Made by a program: the position numbers and the translations under genes. Below are positions 46,384-58,512 of a stretch of DNA of 64,000 bases, piece after piece. Within the stretch, counting starts at the first letter, position 1. Each line of letters starts with the position of its first letter. The DNA comes from Gerris lacustris (Eukaryota; Arthropoda; Insecta; Hemiptera; Gerridae). The notes under the pieces are model-generated. The model made no database searches. It was given only the letters and a program-made list of their open reading frames with translations, and was not told the DNA's origin. Where the stretch lies: positions 66,978,475 through 67,042,474 of the forward strand of contig OX578283.1 of assembly GCA_951217055.1 (NCBI GenBank), in the 5' to 3' direction.

Positions 46384-46495
46384 TAGGCTGTGAAGTGAGT
46401 TTTTTCTTTACCGCGGCAATTACATTTACTGTCGAGCGAAGCGAGACAGTAAATATTGCCAAGGTAAAGAAAAAACACTTCACAGTCGCGTAGCA
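46384..46495. repeat. Long hairpin around CGAGCGAAGCGAG
   Basis: GCTGTGAAGTGAGTTTTTTC...TTTACTGTCGAG is mirrored by CGAGACAGTAAA...CACTTCACAG. Imperfect, about 50-bp arms. A CTATTTCACAGCCTA motif near 46860 may be the far end of the same element. Confidence 0.75.
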
Positions 46496-46731
46496 TATGT
46501 TATTTTTTCCGAGGTAGCAGACAATGAAAAAACATTAAATATTAATCACTAATCAATATATAATAATAACAAATATTAGTACATACTTGACTTAAAAAAA
46601 GAAACCTTAAAAAGAGGTTACACTATAAGAAAAGATAAATAAAACGCATTGACATCTAGCGGATTTAAATCGTACTAGAAGCATTTCTACAAAGACTGCA
46701 GCGATACTAACGGAAGTTTTGATAACTACCC

Positions 46732-46790
46732 GCTGTAAAGAAAAAATCTTTTAGTTCCTAAAAGATTTTTTCTTTACAGCTAGGAGTAAT
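46732..46790. repeat. Perfect hairpin, about 27-bp arms
   Basis: GCTGTAAAGAAAAAATCTTTTAG is followed by a very short centre and its exact complement. Confidence 0.85.
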
Positions 46791-46880
46791 GAAAAGATTT
46801 TTTAAGTCCACGTAATGAAAAAATGGATTTTAGCTATGTTTTTTAGGCTCTAAAGTTACTATTTCACAGCCTACCACGGA

Positions 46881-48000
46881 AAAAGTTTTTTTATCTTAAA
46901 ATTATTAACCTTTTACTTTCTTGGAAAATGTGTTTATTTATGTATGTTAATTAAGTTAATTCTAAATTAAAATGTAGTTTATTATTATTAAAATTTCTTC
47001 TTTCTTTGTTTTTACACTCTACCAAAATCGATGTCACTTTAAATTACCTTAATAACATTGGTTGTAATTATTTATACGTGCAGATGTTATATTTCAACCG
47101 TGCAATGTTTTAACACAGTTACTTGTTTTTACCTGTCTACATAACTCATAACGTGACGGCGACACTTTGCAAAACTACACGTTAAAACGTGATAATTTGA
47201 GTTTTTTTTATTCCTTTTAAAATCGCTATGTCGCGTCTCGTCACTCTCACGTCATGCGAACACCCCCCCCCCCCCCTCCCTCAAGTAATTATGGAGATTT
47301 TACAAACTATACCATTGCTGACACAAGCAAAGAGTTTAAAAAAGTGATATTTACAACAGGGGAGAATCGCAGTTTTAAACAATTTAAATTGGACAATTTT
47401 TGCCTTTAATTTTCTACAGCTACTATTATATCAACAATTTTATTCTTTTTCTTTTTATTATGTTTGATAATTTAAACTTTTTTTATAACTATTGGAGAGA
47501 TAAAAAAAAAATCCTACAACTTTTTTTTTTAGATTCAATAAAAAAACAACAGAAAAAAATAAATAAATAAAAAAACTTTAAATTAGCCCAATTTGTTTCA
47601 CTGGACAAAAAGCAGGAAAAAATGAAAGAATGAATTATTACCTAACTGTTTTAATTATAGGGACTTTTGCGAAATGCAATTTGTTACTCCCTCTCCCTTT
47701 ATAAAAGGGTGGAAAACTTTGTAACATGGCGAAAAATGAAACGGCTAATTTGTGCTCGAATTTGTATCCTAGTAAAAGGAAATATTCGACAATAGGGATG
47801 ATGCGCCCATCACATTGTTTTCCCACTTGGTAATAAAAATTGAAAATATTAATAACAATTTTTATCCTAAAACTTTTTATTTATTTATTTAATTTAATAT
47901 AATATGAGAGTCCTCTACAGTAATAAAATAATAAGAACAACAATTAAAAATGGTGTAAATACTCTACAAATTAGGGGAACATATTACGAGGAAGCTATAC
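46881..48000. other. No gene seen
   Basis: AT-rich, with a poly-C run near 47264-47276 and A-rich stretches at 47500-47580. The short frames at 47638 and 47904 show no family resemblance. Confidence 0.4.
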
Positions 48001-48282
48001 TTAAATTATTTTATGCATTTACAAACTATTATTGTCAAATTTATTTAACTCCCTCCTGTTTTTTAAATTTGTCAATATTGTTTTATTTTTTACATAAATA
48101 AAAGTATCAATTTAGTAAAATTAAAAGAGCCCATATGGTTTAAATTAATCTGGGACTATCGGCGGGTTACTTTCGACAAGCCATCCAAATTTTATAAAAA
48201 ACTGAAAAAGTACTTTTGAAGCTATAGGTGTAAATAAATGTATATAAAATATGTGTGCATGTGGAAGAGAAATAAATAGGTG

Positions 48283-48490
48283 TTAGATATAGGAGCGTCT
48301 ATGGAGTTCATCTTAAAGGAATAACAAAAATCGTCTCTCCACGTAAATTTAATCTGGATTATTTAACAAAGCAGCTTTCAGCCTTCATAAGGCCATCATC
48401 AGTGCCGATTGAGAAAAAAAAGAGTTACATAGAAAAGTTAGAAAAAGATTATTGAGAGGTGAGCCTATACCATGTCGGAGATCGACATGG
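48283..48490 (-). mobile_element. Repeat P, copy 1, nested in A
   Basis: A 208-bp insert with AGCGTCTATGGAGTTCATCTTAAAG, CGTCTCTCCACG, the CTGATGA...GAAA motif (48376-48402, minus) and CGGAGATCGACATGG. The same parts recur at 63122-63330, and the first part at 62198-62226. The class is unknown; the motif order suggests a short retroelement with a ribozyme-like core. Confidence 0.55.
48376..48402 (-). ncRNA. Hammerhead-like motif in P, copy 1
   Basis: Reads CTGATGA, then T, then the stem GGCCTT/AAGGCT around ATG, then GAAA. One extra base relative to the hammerhead consensus. Conserved in the second P copy with a changed loop (TTT...AA), so the stem is maintained. Confidence 0.35.
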
Positions 48491-48660
48491 GCGCAGAAGG
48501 TTGTAACTTATAGGGGACCAACAGTTGGCTAATTATGACCTACCATCCAAATTTCATTTAAACCGGACGAGTAATTTTTAAGATACATTTGTTCGCAAAA
48601 GTTAAATAACAGACAGACATGGAACCAAAAATGTTCTCGGACATCTGAAAAAATTTCTGT

Positions 48661-51600
48661 CTTTAAGATTTAAAGAAATTCTATGGTAAATTGTGCCATG
48701 TTGATTAACATATAATTAAACAAAATGAAATAAGGTAAAATATAAAAATTAAATAACTGTTGTCTCCAACAACTTTTATGTTACAAAAAATGTTCGGAAA
48801 TGAAAAAATTAGAATAAGTGCATAAATGGTGAGGATATTAACAGTATGAGAAAAACGAACCGCCTCTATTTATTAAAGGAAAAAAAATGTGAATGGGAGA
48901 TGGTCTTTAGGGTTTCAAGATCATCCAAGAAACTCTTTTGCTTTTGGTAGTTCGTCCGTCCGTCCGTCGCATTTTGGATCGTATCTCTTGACAAATTTTA
49001 GCCAGAGATTTGAAATTTAGTATACCAGTATAACTTTTTTACCCAACAATAGGAAAAATGTTGCAAACTTCCAAACTCAACATTTTTGTGATCAGCGAGC
49101 ATCGGCGAACTGATCACAAAACATTTTATTTTTGAATTTTTTTTTGGGGTATCAAAAGTAGATCACAAATACATAACGGATTTTCAAAATAACGGTCATT
49201 ATACTCCCAAAATAACAACAAAAAAAATCCCCCCCCCCCCCCCCTTTTACTAACTTGTACGGGCTGATCCTAAAATTTTAAAATAATGAAAATAAACATC
49301 TCTGTAGGCCAATGATATTTCCAGGAGTTCATTTGATGAAGTCAAATTTTAGAAAATTTTGTTGCGCATGACTATGGTGACACAAAAATTTTATTATTTG
49401 TAATTATTAAGCGGGGTGTTGGATAGTAGATCACGAATATAATATTATATCGAATTTTCAAAAGACGGCCATTTTACCTCCAAAATAACAAAAAGGGCAT
49501 ACCCAATCGAAAATATGCGTACCTTCCACCTTCAAAGTTAAATTTTCAATTGCACTTATATCAGTGTAGAAAATTAGAATTTTTATGTCTCGAGAATCCC
49601 TTCTAGTGCTTGCTAGCAAGTACTTGACTAGATTTTTTTGTCTTACTATATAATTATTAAATAGAGAGGTATAATAATAAATTTAATAGATATTGTTTAA
49701 GAAAGGAAATATTATTATGTGGAAGAAGAAAATCATGTCTAATTATATAGGCATGAATTTATTACAGAGTCAAGTCTGCACTGAAGTCTGGTTATTACGG
49801 CTTTATGGCAGGAAGAATGCAATGGCACAAAGTTATTTAACATTCCGGCCGGATAATAATCCTGTTGAGAAGGAATTCAGAAATAATATTGAGTAGAATA
49901 GTCAAGTGACAGGCATCAAGTAATCTTTATTCTGTCCATTCCGAATATTTTTCTATGTAGAAGATGTCATGTTATACAATAGTAATACTTAATTACCTTT
50001 CTTTTTTAATTCAATTAAATTATACATTATGTATTGTTTATATCGTCACCTCAATGCAAAAAGTAGGTAACTCGAAAATTTACCATTTTTGAATCATCGT
50101 CATTTAGACCTACATTTTACAGGGAATTCCAATGCAATAACTAGATAAGTCTCATTCCTAGTCTATCTCTTTATAAAAGTCCAATTACTATGATGATATA
50201 AAAAATACAGAATCTAATCAACAATAATAAATGTTTTAGGCCATTCTCTTAAAATATTAAATTTCGAGTTATTTACTCCTTGCATAGAGGTGACGAATAT
50301 AAGGAATGACTTTTCCAGCGAAACATTGGCTGTTGTAATTTTACAGTTCTAATCTTCTCATTACTTCAAAATCCGACAGTTTTAAGTCTACAAGATTTTA
50401 TATTGAGTTTTTGCCAGTCCCTGACCATTTGGTTTTTCAAACTTACCTACTACGTTTCAATGAGTTTTCAAACCCGTTTTGGAATTCCCCCATGGAAACG
50501 GTGATTTCAAAACGTATTGAGTTCAAGGTCACAACAGAAAATTTTTGGTTTTGAATTGAAACTATTTTTAAAAAGAATAGCATGGAAACGGGTATTGAAT
50601 TGAAAACAGAATTGAGAGGTATGATAAGCACTGATATGATAACCTAACTTAACTACAACCAGTCTGGGAGTTTATGGTTTTCAAAATATGTATTCATCCA
50701 GATTCCCTTCAATCGGGGTAAGCTTTTCTATCCCTTCTTACAGCTTGTTAAAGTTACTCGTAAAGTACAAACGAATGTAGACGTATATAATATAGTAACG
50801 TGTACAACTAGTAAAAAATGTTTAAGGTTTTTGTTCCTTTTCAAAAGAAGGCTCAATAATAGGTTTGTTCCAACGAAGCAGTGTGTCGTCAGTGGGATCG
50901 TCAAAGGCATGCGCAATTGATTAATCCAATTCCAACCCGACTTGTGACAGTGTTTCGTACCGTATTCCAAACTTTTATAATCCGCGCAGGGGTCGTTTGT
51001 AACCGTTTACTGTACAAACGATCCTTTGACAATACCAAGTGCTGGTTTGTATGACATGCGCAGTTATGTCAATCGTCACACATGACAACACGAAGGTTCC
51101 CTAACAGTTAGGTTTCTTTGAATGTTTTTAATACGGTGCGAATTACAGCCCAAATGTTTTTAATATGGTGGGAAGTATAGTCCAAAGCCCTTTCCAACAT
51201 GACATGATTTTATTAAAGGGCAATGTTAGAGCATGCGTATAAAGCTTGCCCTTAATGATTCCCGTTAGGTAGGTCTCCTTTAATACTGTGTGAATTATAG
51301 TCCAAAACCCAAAATGACATGCTTTTATTACAGGACAACGTTAGTACATGAGTATGTCTTAAACGATTCCCGAACGATCCACGGGACGATACAAAGTACG
51401 GTACAAATAGGGGAGTAAGAACAAACCTTACATGGGAATATGACCAATGTAATATCTTCTGCAAAAAGTCAATATGGGGCAGTGGTAGAAATTGATTCTG
51501 CAATATATAGGGACTACACACGAAATGTTAGCAATATTTACAATTTGGTTGGTTTATGTAGGACTTTTATTATCACTTGTTTGATAGAGTGCCAGATATA

Positions 51601-52381
51601 CTTGTGATATGTGGTGTTCATTGAGGATAGAGTACTCGTAAGTATTTGCATTCACTTGGAGGGGATATAGGAAAGAGCGTCGGTTTGAAAGCAAATATAT
51701 TAAACGGTAGGGTGTTATCGGGAGAACTATTTGTTTTGAAGGTTTGAGCGTTAACAGTACAGATATATCAGGGCTAGCATAGAGAGGATTCTCCTCTAGC
51801 AGGGTGTAAGAAGAGATAAGCAAAGGGTTCGAAAAACTGGACCCTTTATTTATCATTTTGTCTTGCCATCCCTTGGCTCATACTCAACTTGAAATAACCA
51901 CGCGTTGCGTCATATAAACCCTTTCCCTTTTTGGCTAGCTTCGGTCCAACTAAGTCACATTACAAGTCAGGTAGATATTTCCATACTGATTTCATTCAAC
52001 CAAACCTTACACAAAGATGAATTTGATAAAAATTCAACCATCCAAGTGAGTAAGAAAGAAACTGCGAATTTTGCAAGTTATTTTCAAGGTTTAGTAGCTT
52101 GAAGAGCAGCAGTATCTGTAGTTTATACACCACAACACAGAAGATTTCTTCCTCCTACTTTAACATTGTTAAATCTATACTTGCCTAAACTAATGAACTG
52201 TATTCAATTGGAAGAAATTGTCCCAATTTATTCAATCCTTTCTTCTTTTATTGGGTCATTTAAAATAGTACATGTAATTTACTATTTCAAAGGCTATATT
52301 TCAAACCTCTCTGGGCATAATCATGCCTAAAAGAAATCATAATGATGTTTTAGGCATGATAATGTCCCAGATTTTAGCCAG
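48661..52381. other. No gene seen
   Basis: 48940-49250 and 49310-49500 are two related repeats (TTTTATTTTTG-ATTTTTTTTTGGGGTATCAAAAGTAGATCAC and AAATAACAACAAAAA motifs). Frames at 49693 (67 codons), 51252 (89) and 51554 (100, minus) lack domain signals. 50940-51520 repeats a GTTAGGT(A/T)... TGTGTGAATTATAGTCCAAA... block two or three times. Confidence 0.4.
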
Positions 52382-52560
52382 TAACAAAATAGACTGCTAA
52401 TTGGTGTGGCACATAGCTTCCTCACATCCTATCACGTACTTTATTGATTTTATGCTTTTACAAGCCATTATTGTAAATTTTTTTCCTGTCACAATAGTTT
52501 CGATTTTTTATTTTTACAAGAATTAGAGTATCAATTTAGCAAATGTTAAAACTGATAAGA
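52382..52560 (-). repeat. Family A terminus
   Basis: ATAGACTGCTAATTGGTGTGGCACATAGCTTCCTCACATCC followed by TTTATTGATTTTATGCTTTTACAAGCC and AGAGTATCAATTTAGCAAATG. It is cut off before the A body. Confidence 0.7.
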
Positions 52561-53872
52561 TGCTGACAAAGGAACTTCCCAGGGTCAAAGCTGAGAAGTT
52601 TAGAAGATTCATAGGAGTTAATGACTTCAACACAGTACCCAGTGAGGGGAAGTGTTGAACATTTATTTCTTGGTTTTTCTACTGACTTATGACAGAATTT
52701 TCAAAATAATAATTATCATAAAAAATATAATAAAATCCCGTCTTACTTGAGAAATCATAGTTGTTCGTTTTACTCTGTAATATCTGATTACAATATTATC
52801 TAAATTAATTAATTTTTTTTTTCTAAATATAAAATTTTTATAAAACCGTAAAAAGCAAGTTGCCACGGGCTTAACGGTCCGTAATTAATAACAGAAGAAA
52901 GTATAAAAAACTAACATGCAAGTACTCTATTAAAAGCTTAAAATTATCAAGGTACATTTAATTACACAGAATTCCAGGACTCAAATGAATTAGTCTGTGC
53001 ACTTATAATTATGACTAATAATGCGAGTTTGTTATTATGCATGCGATCTCTTGCTACAAATACAATCAAAGTAACAACGTCTTTTCTCTGTAGTTGAGTT
53101 CTAATAAGCTCCCTTTTTGCATTTTTTCATTTATTTAGAATTTCGTCCTAAAACCTCCAGAAACCCTCTTCTAACACAATAATAATTACCTTAATATATA
53201 CATTGGAATAAATACACACAAACTTATTTTAGTCCAACTCTTATTTAGTTGCGTGAGATATGAATTTCGTAGGTTATTTTCTTTGTTGTTATTTTTTTAA
53301 TTTTTTTTTTTTTTTATTGATGAAAATTACATTTTGATATTCTCAAATTAACGAGTTCTGCAGGTTAAACTCATAAATTGGATTACAGTTATTTAAACTC
53401 TCTATCCATTGCTATTGTTGTTTAAAATTATATATTTTTGTTATCCTTTTATTCATGTCTATCTGATAAAGTATAGAAATGCTAGACGGGGATATCATGA
53501 TATAATATAATGGTACTAGGGGGGATATCATGATATAATATAATGGTACTAGGGGGGATATCATGATTATAATACGAATGAAAACTATATTGATCTTCTT
53601 GTTGGATTCAAAGAAACTCTTCACGTAAAATATCTAATATATGATATTTTTATTAGTTTCATAGATCCTTTTTGAACAAGTAAATGGTAAATGAATAGCC
53701 TCTCCGCGTAAAAATATATGGCAGTAATTTATATTTCAATTCATTAGCGGGCAATAAAAATAATAAGGAAAAATTCCCAATTTTTATTAAATGCAAATTT
53801 TGTGTGAGCACATGTGTAGTGAGTCAAACATTTTGAGTGGGGTTTTTAAATATAAGTTGCTGATGATAAGTT

Positions 53873-53937
<65 letters not shown>

Positions 53938-56794
53938 TTGCACACCTTATTAGTTAATTATGAGTTAAATAATACCTACAACAAAAAAATCCTCCCCACC
54001 CATAACCACCCTATAACGGCTAGTCCTAAAATTTTGAAATAATTCTTGTATGATGAAAATTTCCCAATCATTACTGATAAAAGATATGCAAGATATTGTG
54101 ACCCCCCCCCCCCCCCCCCCCCCCCCCCCATTATTTTTTGTGTGCTTTTAAATTTAAGAAGAAAAGAGAGTAATATTTTTCGTATAGTTTAATAAAACTT
54201 TTAAATTTTTACGAAGTATGAAATATATTTTTAAAGAAATATAATTTCCAGGTATGGAAATGATTGATGATATAATTAATAAATGTAAAACTTGTCTAAA
54301 AGAAAACGGTGATAGTTCTTAGAGCTATTATATACTTTGTCGGGGTGTTTAGTTTTTAGTAAGGAATTAGTGTTATTGACAGGTGGTTGGCATAATCTAA
54401 AAACTTTTCTTCCTTTTTAATTTCTCTTTTCATGGCCCTCTACAATACGCGAGTAAGTATCCGGACTTTCTTTTATGTCTTTACCTCGGCAGGAAAATAT
54501 TTTCGTATTGTTAGACCATTTTTACAAGATTAATAGTTGCCTGCATAGAATACAATTTAAACTTCTAGCTCCCTCAAACTCCTTCGATAATCTTGTGCCA
54601 TCTTCTTCACCCTTCGTTCCCATGCTCGGAAAAAAGTTTCGGCTGTTTCAAAACCTTCCGAAAGCCCAAGTTTTCACCGTCTCTAATAATATTCCATCGG
54701 AATCACGTGTTTTGTGTCATCCTTTTCTTCGTACCCCTCCTTATATTTTTCCGAAAAAAAACCTAAGCACCTCGAATACAAAATTGGGGAAGGGGAAAAA
54801 GAAAATGTTGGTTGCACGTTGGTCACGATCGACAGGGAAAGTTGTTTAGAATTTTCCCTGTTCACTAAAATCAAACATCGTGTACGTTGTTTCTATCTCA
54901 GTTTTTGTTTGAGTTATTTTTCTCGCAGCAATCACGCTACAGTTTATTCTATATTTTTCTTATTTGTGTCTTTTAACTTGGAATAATAAAACATCCCTCT
55001 AGAATTTCCTTATTCTACTTCTGTAACAGTGAAATAACAAGGGGGGGGGGGGAGGAAAAATTGTTTTTGGGGGGATTTCGTTTAAAATAACCAGAGAGAC
55101 ATGTTGACAAAAAGAACGAGCTTTATAAAAAGTTTAGTATTGTTTTTCGTAGAGTTTTATCTAATAAGATTTTCGGGCTTCTTTTGTCTAGCGCTTTTTA
55201 AACTTGAAAAAACGGAGAATGGCTTTGCGTGTCACTTGGCAGTATACCGCAAGCATTTCCTATATTATAATACTGTGTTATACGGGTTAGCGTAGCGCAC
55301 GGATTGTTTGTTCCGTAATGCGTGCTTGTATTGCATTATATAATGTGTATATACTCAAGTTTTTTGTTTTTTTCTGTAATATAATTTGTTGGATATGGTA
55401 TGACATCTATCCATATAGCTACATAATAAATATACGATAGTGGATCTTATTAAGAAACTTTCTCCTCCAATTAAAATTAAGAATGCTAAATTTATTCTTT
55501 AGCTCTTTTGGACTTGGAGATTTTTATCGCGGTGGTATACGAGAATTTTTTACATTATTAAAAAGGTTGTTTATATTTATATTTATATTCTTTCTTCGTC
55601 TATTTTCTTTAGTTGATCCTTTACGTTTCGTTATATTCTTTATCTCTTAGTAGGTCTTTAGTGGTGAAAATTAAATAGTTATTTATGCAGCTAGGGAGTA
55701 AAGTAAGCCGTTATTCCCTGAGCGAATAAGTTGGTTCTTGAAGCTAAGCGAAAGGAACCATGGTCCCAAAATCCCTGGGCTTCGCCTCGGGAACTAGACT
55801 TTTTAATTCCCGAGGCAAAGCCGAGGGAATAATTCTAATTATTATCTCCCAAGGCACAGCCAAGGTAGATAATTATTGCGAGGGGAATAATAATTATAGC
55901 ACTTTACTCCCGAGGTACATACAATATTTTATCTCCAGTAGAGAGAAAAATTAGTTATGATCCAAAATCATAACTTTTTCTCCCTAATCCAGATGAAAAC
56001 TTTTTTTTTTAAATAATTAAATTTTTTTAAAATTTCATTTTAGTTGGCAATAATTACATAATTGAATAAATATTTTAAGATCAAATAACAAATTTTTCCT
56101 CCAGAAGGGAGAAAACATTATTATTCCATTTTAGTTTGTAGGGAGGAATCCGGATCCCGCATTACACCCTAGTTGTGAAAAATTGAGAGGAAAGTAAAAA
56201 TCGTGGTGGAAAGTAACAGTAAAGCCAACCTATTATTCTATAAAAAAAAAAAAAAAAAGCAGTGTTGCCTGCTTTGTGAAAAGTAGCAGTTTTGTTTAAC
56301 TGAACGATTCGACAGGTTAACAGCTTTTTTTTTTTTTTTTTTTTAAAAATAGAGTTTAAATAAGACGTACTTTTGATTGTCGTGATACTTTAATTTTAAC
56401 GTCATATTAAAATGTCGTATGCTTTCATAATTGAGTATACACAATATGTATACAAAAAATGGAGTGAAGTGGATATAGGTAGGTTACGTCTAATCAGGCT
56501 ATATTTATGTTTTTGACAGTTTTGTTTCTAATTTCTCGTATTTTAGAAGATAAACACAAATAAAGTAAAAATATAAAGTAAAAAAAAGTGATACGACAGT
56601 GACAGATTAAAGTATCATGTCTTTTCAGAGTACGACAATTTATACGTACGCATGCGCATTAAGTTTGACCTCGGCAAGACGTATAAAATTAATTGCACTT
56701 TACGTCTTAAATTCTCTATTATTTTATGTTTACGTTTTAGGACTTGAAAAAAGTTATTATTCAGTTAGAAATTTTGTAGTATTGATAAACATAT
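52561..56794. other. No gene seen; simple repeats and poly-C
   Basis: (AT)n occupies 53876-53934. A 33-bp tandem unit (GGGGATATCATGATATAATATAATGGTACTAGG) has about 2.6 copies at 53486-53572. A 28-base C run lies at 54102-54129. The 124-codon frame 54475-54849 has no recognisable domain and is overlapped by other open frames. 55780-55960 contains GAGGCAAAGCCGAGGG hairpins. Poly-A and poly-T runs lie at 56243-56258 and 56326-56344. Confidence 0.45.
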
Positions 56795-57215
56795 GAATTT
56801 TTATTATAGTTACATAGTTATAGAAAGTAATTATGGTAATCAAAGAAACTATAGTTGGAATTGATGAGTTGTAAATTTAATTTTTATTTATTTTTTAGTT
56901 TTGTTTTTAAAAGTTTTTGTTAAAATTAAAGGTAGGTATAACAATTTGTAAATTTAGTTATTAATACCTAAATCAGTGGATAAATAGAAATTTCAGGTTT
57001 AATTTGTGTTGTTTTTCTCCCTTCTAGAGGAAAAATCATGTACGTACCACGGGAGCAAAAAGTCATAGTACCCTCGCTATAATTAACTCCCTCGGCTATG
57101 CCTCGGGAAAAAACTTCATGGTTTCCTCGGCTTCGCCTCAGGAACCAACAAAAGCGCTCAGGGTGTAATGACTTTGTTTCCTCCCTTGGTACGTAAATAA
57201 CTATTGCTTATGATT
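56795..57215 (+). repeat. Dispersed repeat W, copy 2
   Basis: Counterpart of 1-460 with the same order of landmarks, here including an extra CTCCCTCGGCTATGCCTCGGG hairpin segment that the first copy replaces with AT-rich sequence. Confidence 0.7.
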
Positions 57216-57276
57216 TATATCTGTTAAGTTAGTTAAATGGTTGTTATAATATTGTTTATGTTATTTTATTTTAGGC

Positions 57277-57302
57277 CTGAAGATGCCCGGGTATGGACGA
57301 AA
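57277..57302 (+). ncRNA. Degenerate ribozyme-like motif
   Basis: CTGAAGA, then T, then GCCC...GGAC around GGGTAT with one mismatch, then GAAA. Weaker than the copies at 39791, 48376 and 63180. Confidence 0.2.
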
Positions 57303-58512
57303 TATAGCATATAAATGAATTAAAAGAAGATAACTATTATTAATTTTCATCCCTAAAGACCTACTAAAAGAAAGGGATTATTTTTTTCTTCACTAGTAGT
57401 TAGATTTTAATCCTCGTTTTGAGCCTAAATTAAGCATTTAAAGATAAGACAGTATTTTATTTGTATTTAATATCCTAAGGCTCTTAAACTATTACTTGTT
57501 CAATTTTGTATTTATTGCTTTTAATTTAACATTTCTTATTCTGAATTAAGTGTGCATTGACATTAACCTGCATATAATCTATCGACTCCTTTGATTTACC
57601 TGTATTATATTAATTAAATCATTATAATAAGTTTTTAAAATTAATTTAAATTTTTAAAGCCGAGGTTGTCATGGTTTTGTTAGATTAATTCGTATTCATC
57701 AATATGTATGACCCTTTTGTCTGTGAATTGTAGTTTAGTTCCGACAATATTTCCTCTGACGGAAGATAATATAAAATCATGCAGAACAATTGTAGTAGAT
57801 TCGCTCTGTTAGTTCTTCAGATTGCAAGAGACAGTCAAAAGGGTTTCTCGTTGACGATACAAAAAGCGAATTTCAAAGGGAGTGTATTACTACACGGGTA
57901 TTTGCATTAGAATTATTGGAACAAGGTTCGCTTGTTCTGCTTTCTCCATTCAAAGCTCTTGTCACCATTAATTACTCGGTAGGAATGCCCCCCCCCCTCC
58001 ACCCCCCGGAATCTAATCAACGGTTGTTCTGGCTGGCTGCCCAATCATAATGATTTAAATTGAAATCGGTGGTGAATGAACTCCGTCGTCGAGGTTGTAC
58101 GGTGAGGGTAACACATCCGTCTTCCTATAGAAGTTCCCTAGTTTTCCCCCTTTTCAGCGATTTCACTGGGAAAACGGTCATCTTCATAGATGACTGAAAG
58201 ACCGATTCATTTCAAATAGATGAAAGTTAATTTCCGGGAAATTCCAGTCCTGGCTTACCAAATTATAAGTAATGAGTATGCACATCGAAAGGGAAATAGC
58301 TTGGAAGAGATTGGTTACTTATACAGTTGATGCAGGTAGAAGTGTAACATAGACAAATTCCATCCTCTTTAAGCATAGAAAACTAAATTGCGAGTTTCAA
58401 ACGGAATTGATCCTTAACTCCAAATTTCGAACGATAATTTAGTAATTGGATATCGTAATCGGTTGTATTCCATACTGAGACGTGAGTGAACTCAGCATAT
58501 GCAAAGAATGCG

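Larger units (their letters stand above)
48001..48660 (-). mobile_element. Family A element split by ribozyme-like repeat P
   Basis: Minus-oriented A sequence runs to AAGAGAAATAAATAGG (48280) and resumes at GCGCAGAAGGTTG (48491), as in unbroken copies (CTTCTGCGCCTATTTGTTTCTC on plus copies such as 23430). It ends with the ACAGACAGACA and AACCAAAAATGTTCTC landmarks. The tail end is degraded. Confidence 0.65.

Noticed and set aside
53486..53572. CRISPR-like direct repeats
   Set aside because: Contiguous 33-bp tandem without spacers in eukaryotic sequence.
54475..54849. 124-codon open frame
   Set aside because: No recognisable domain, no supporting neighbours or splice context, and overlapping alternative frames on both strands.
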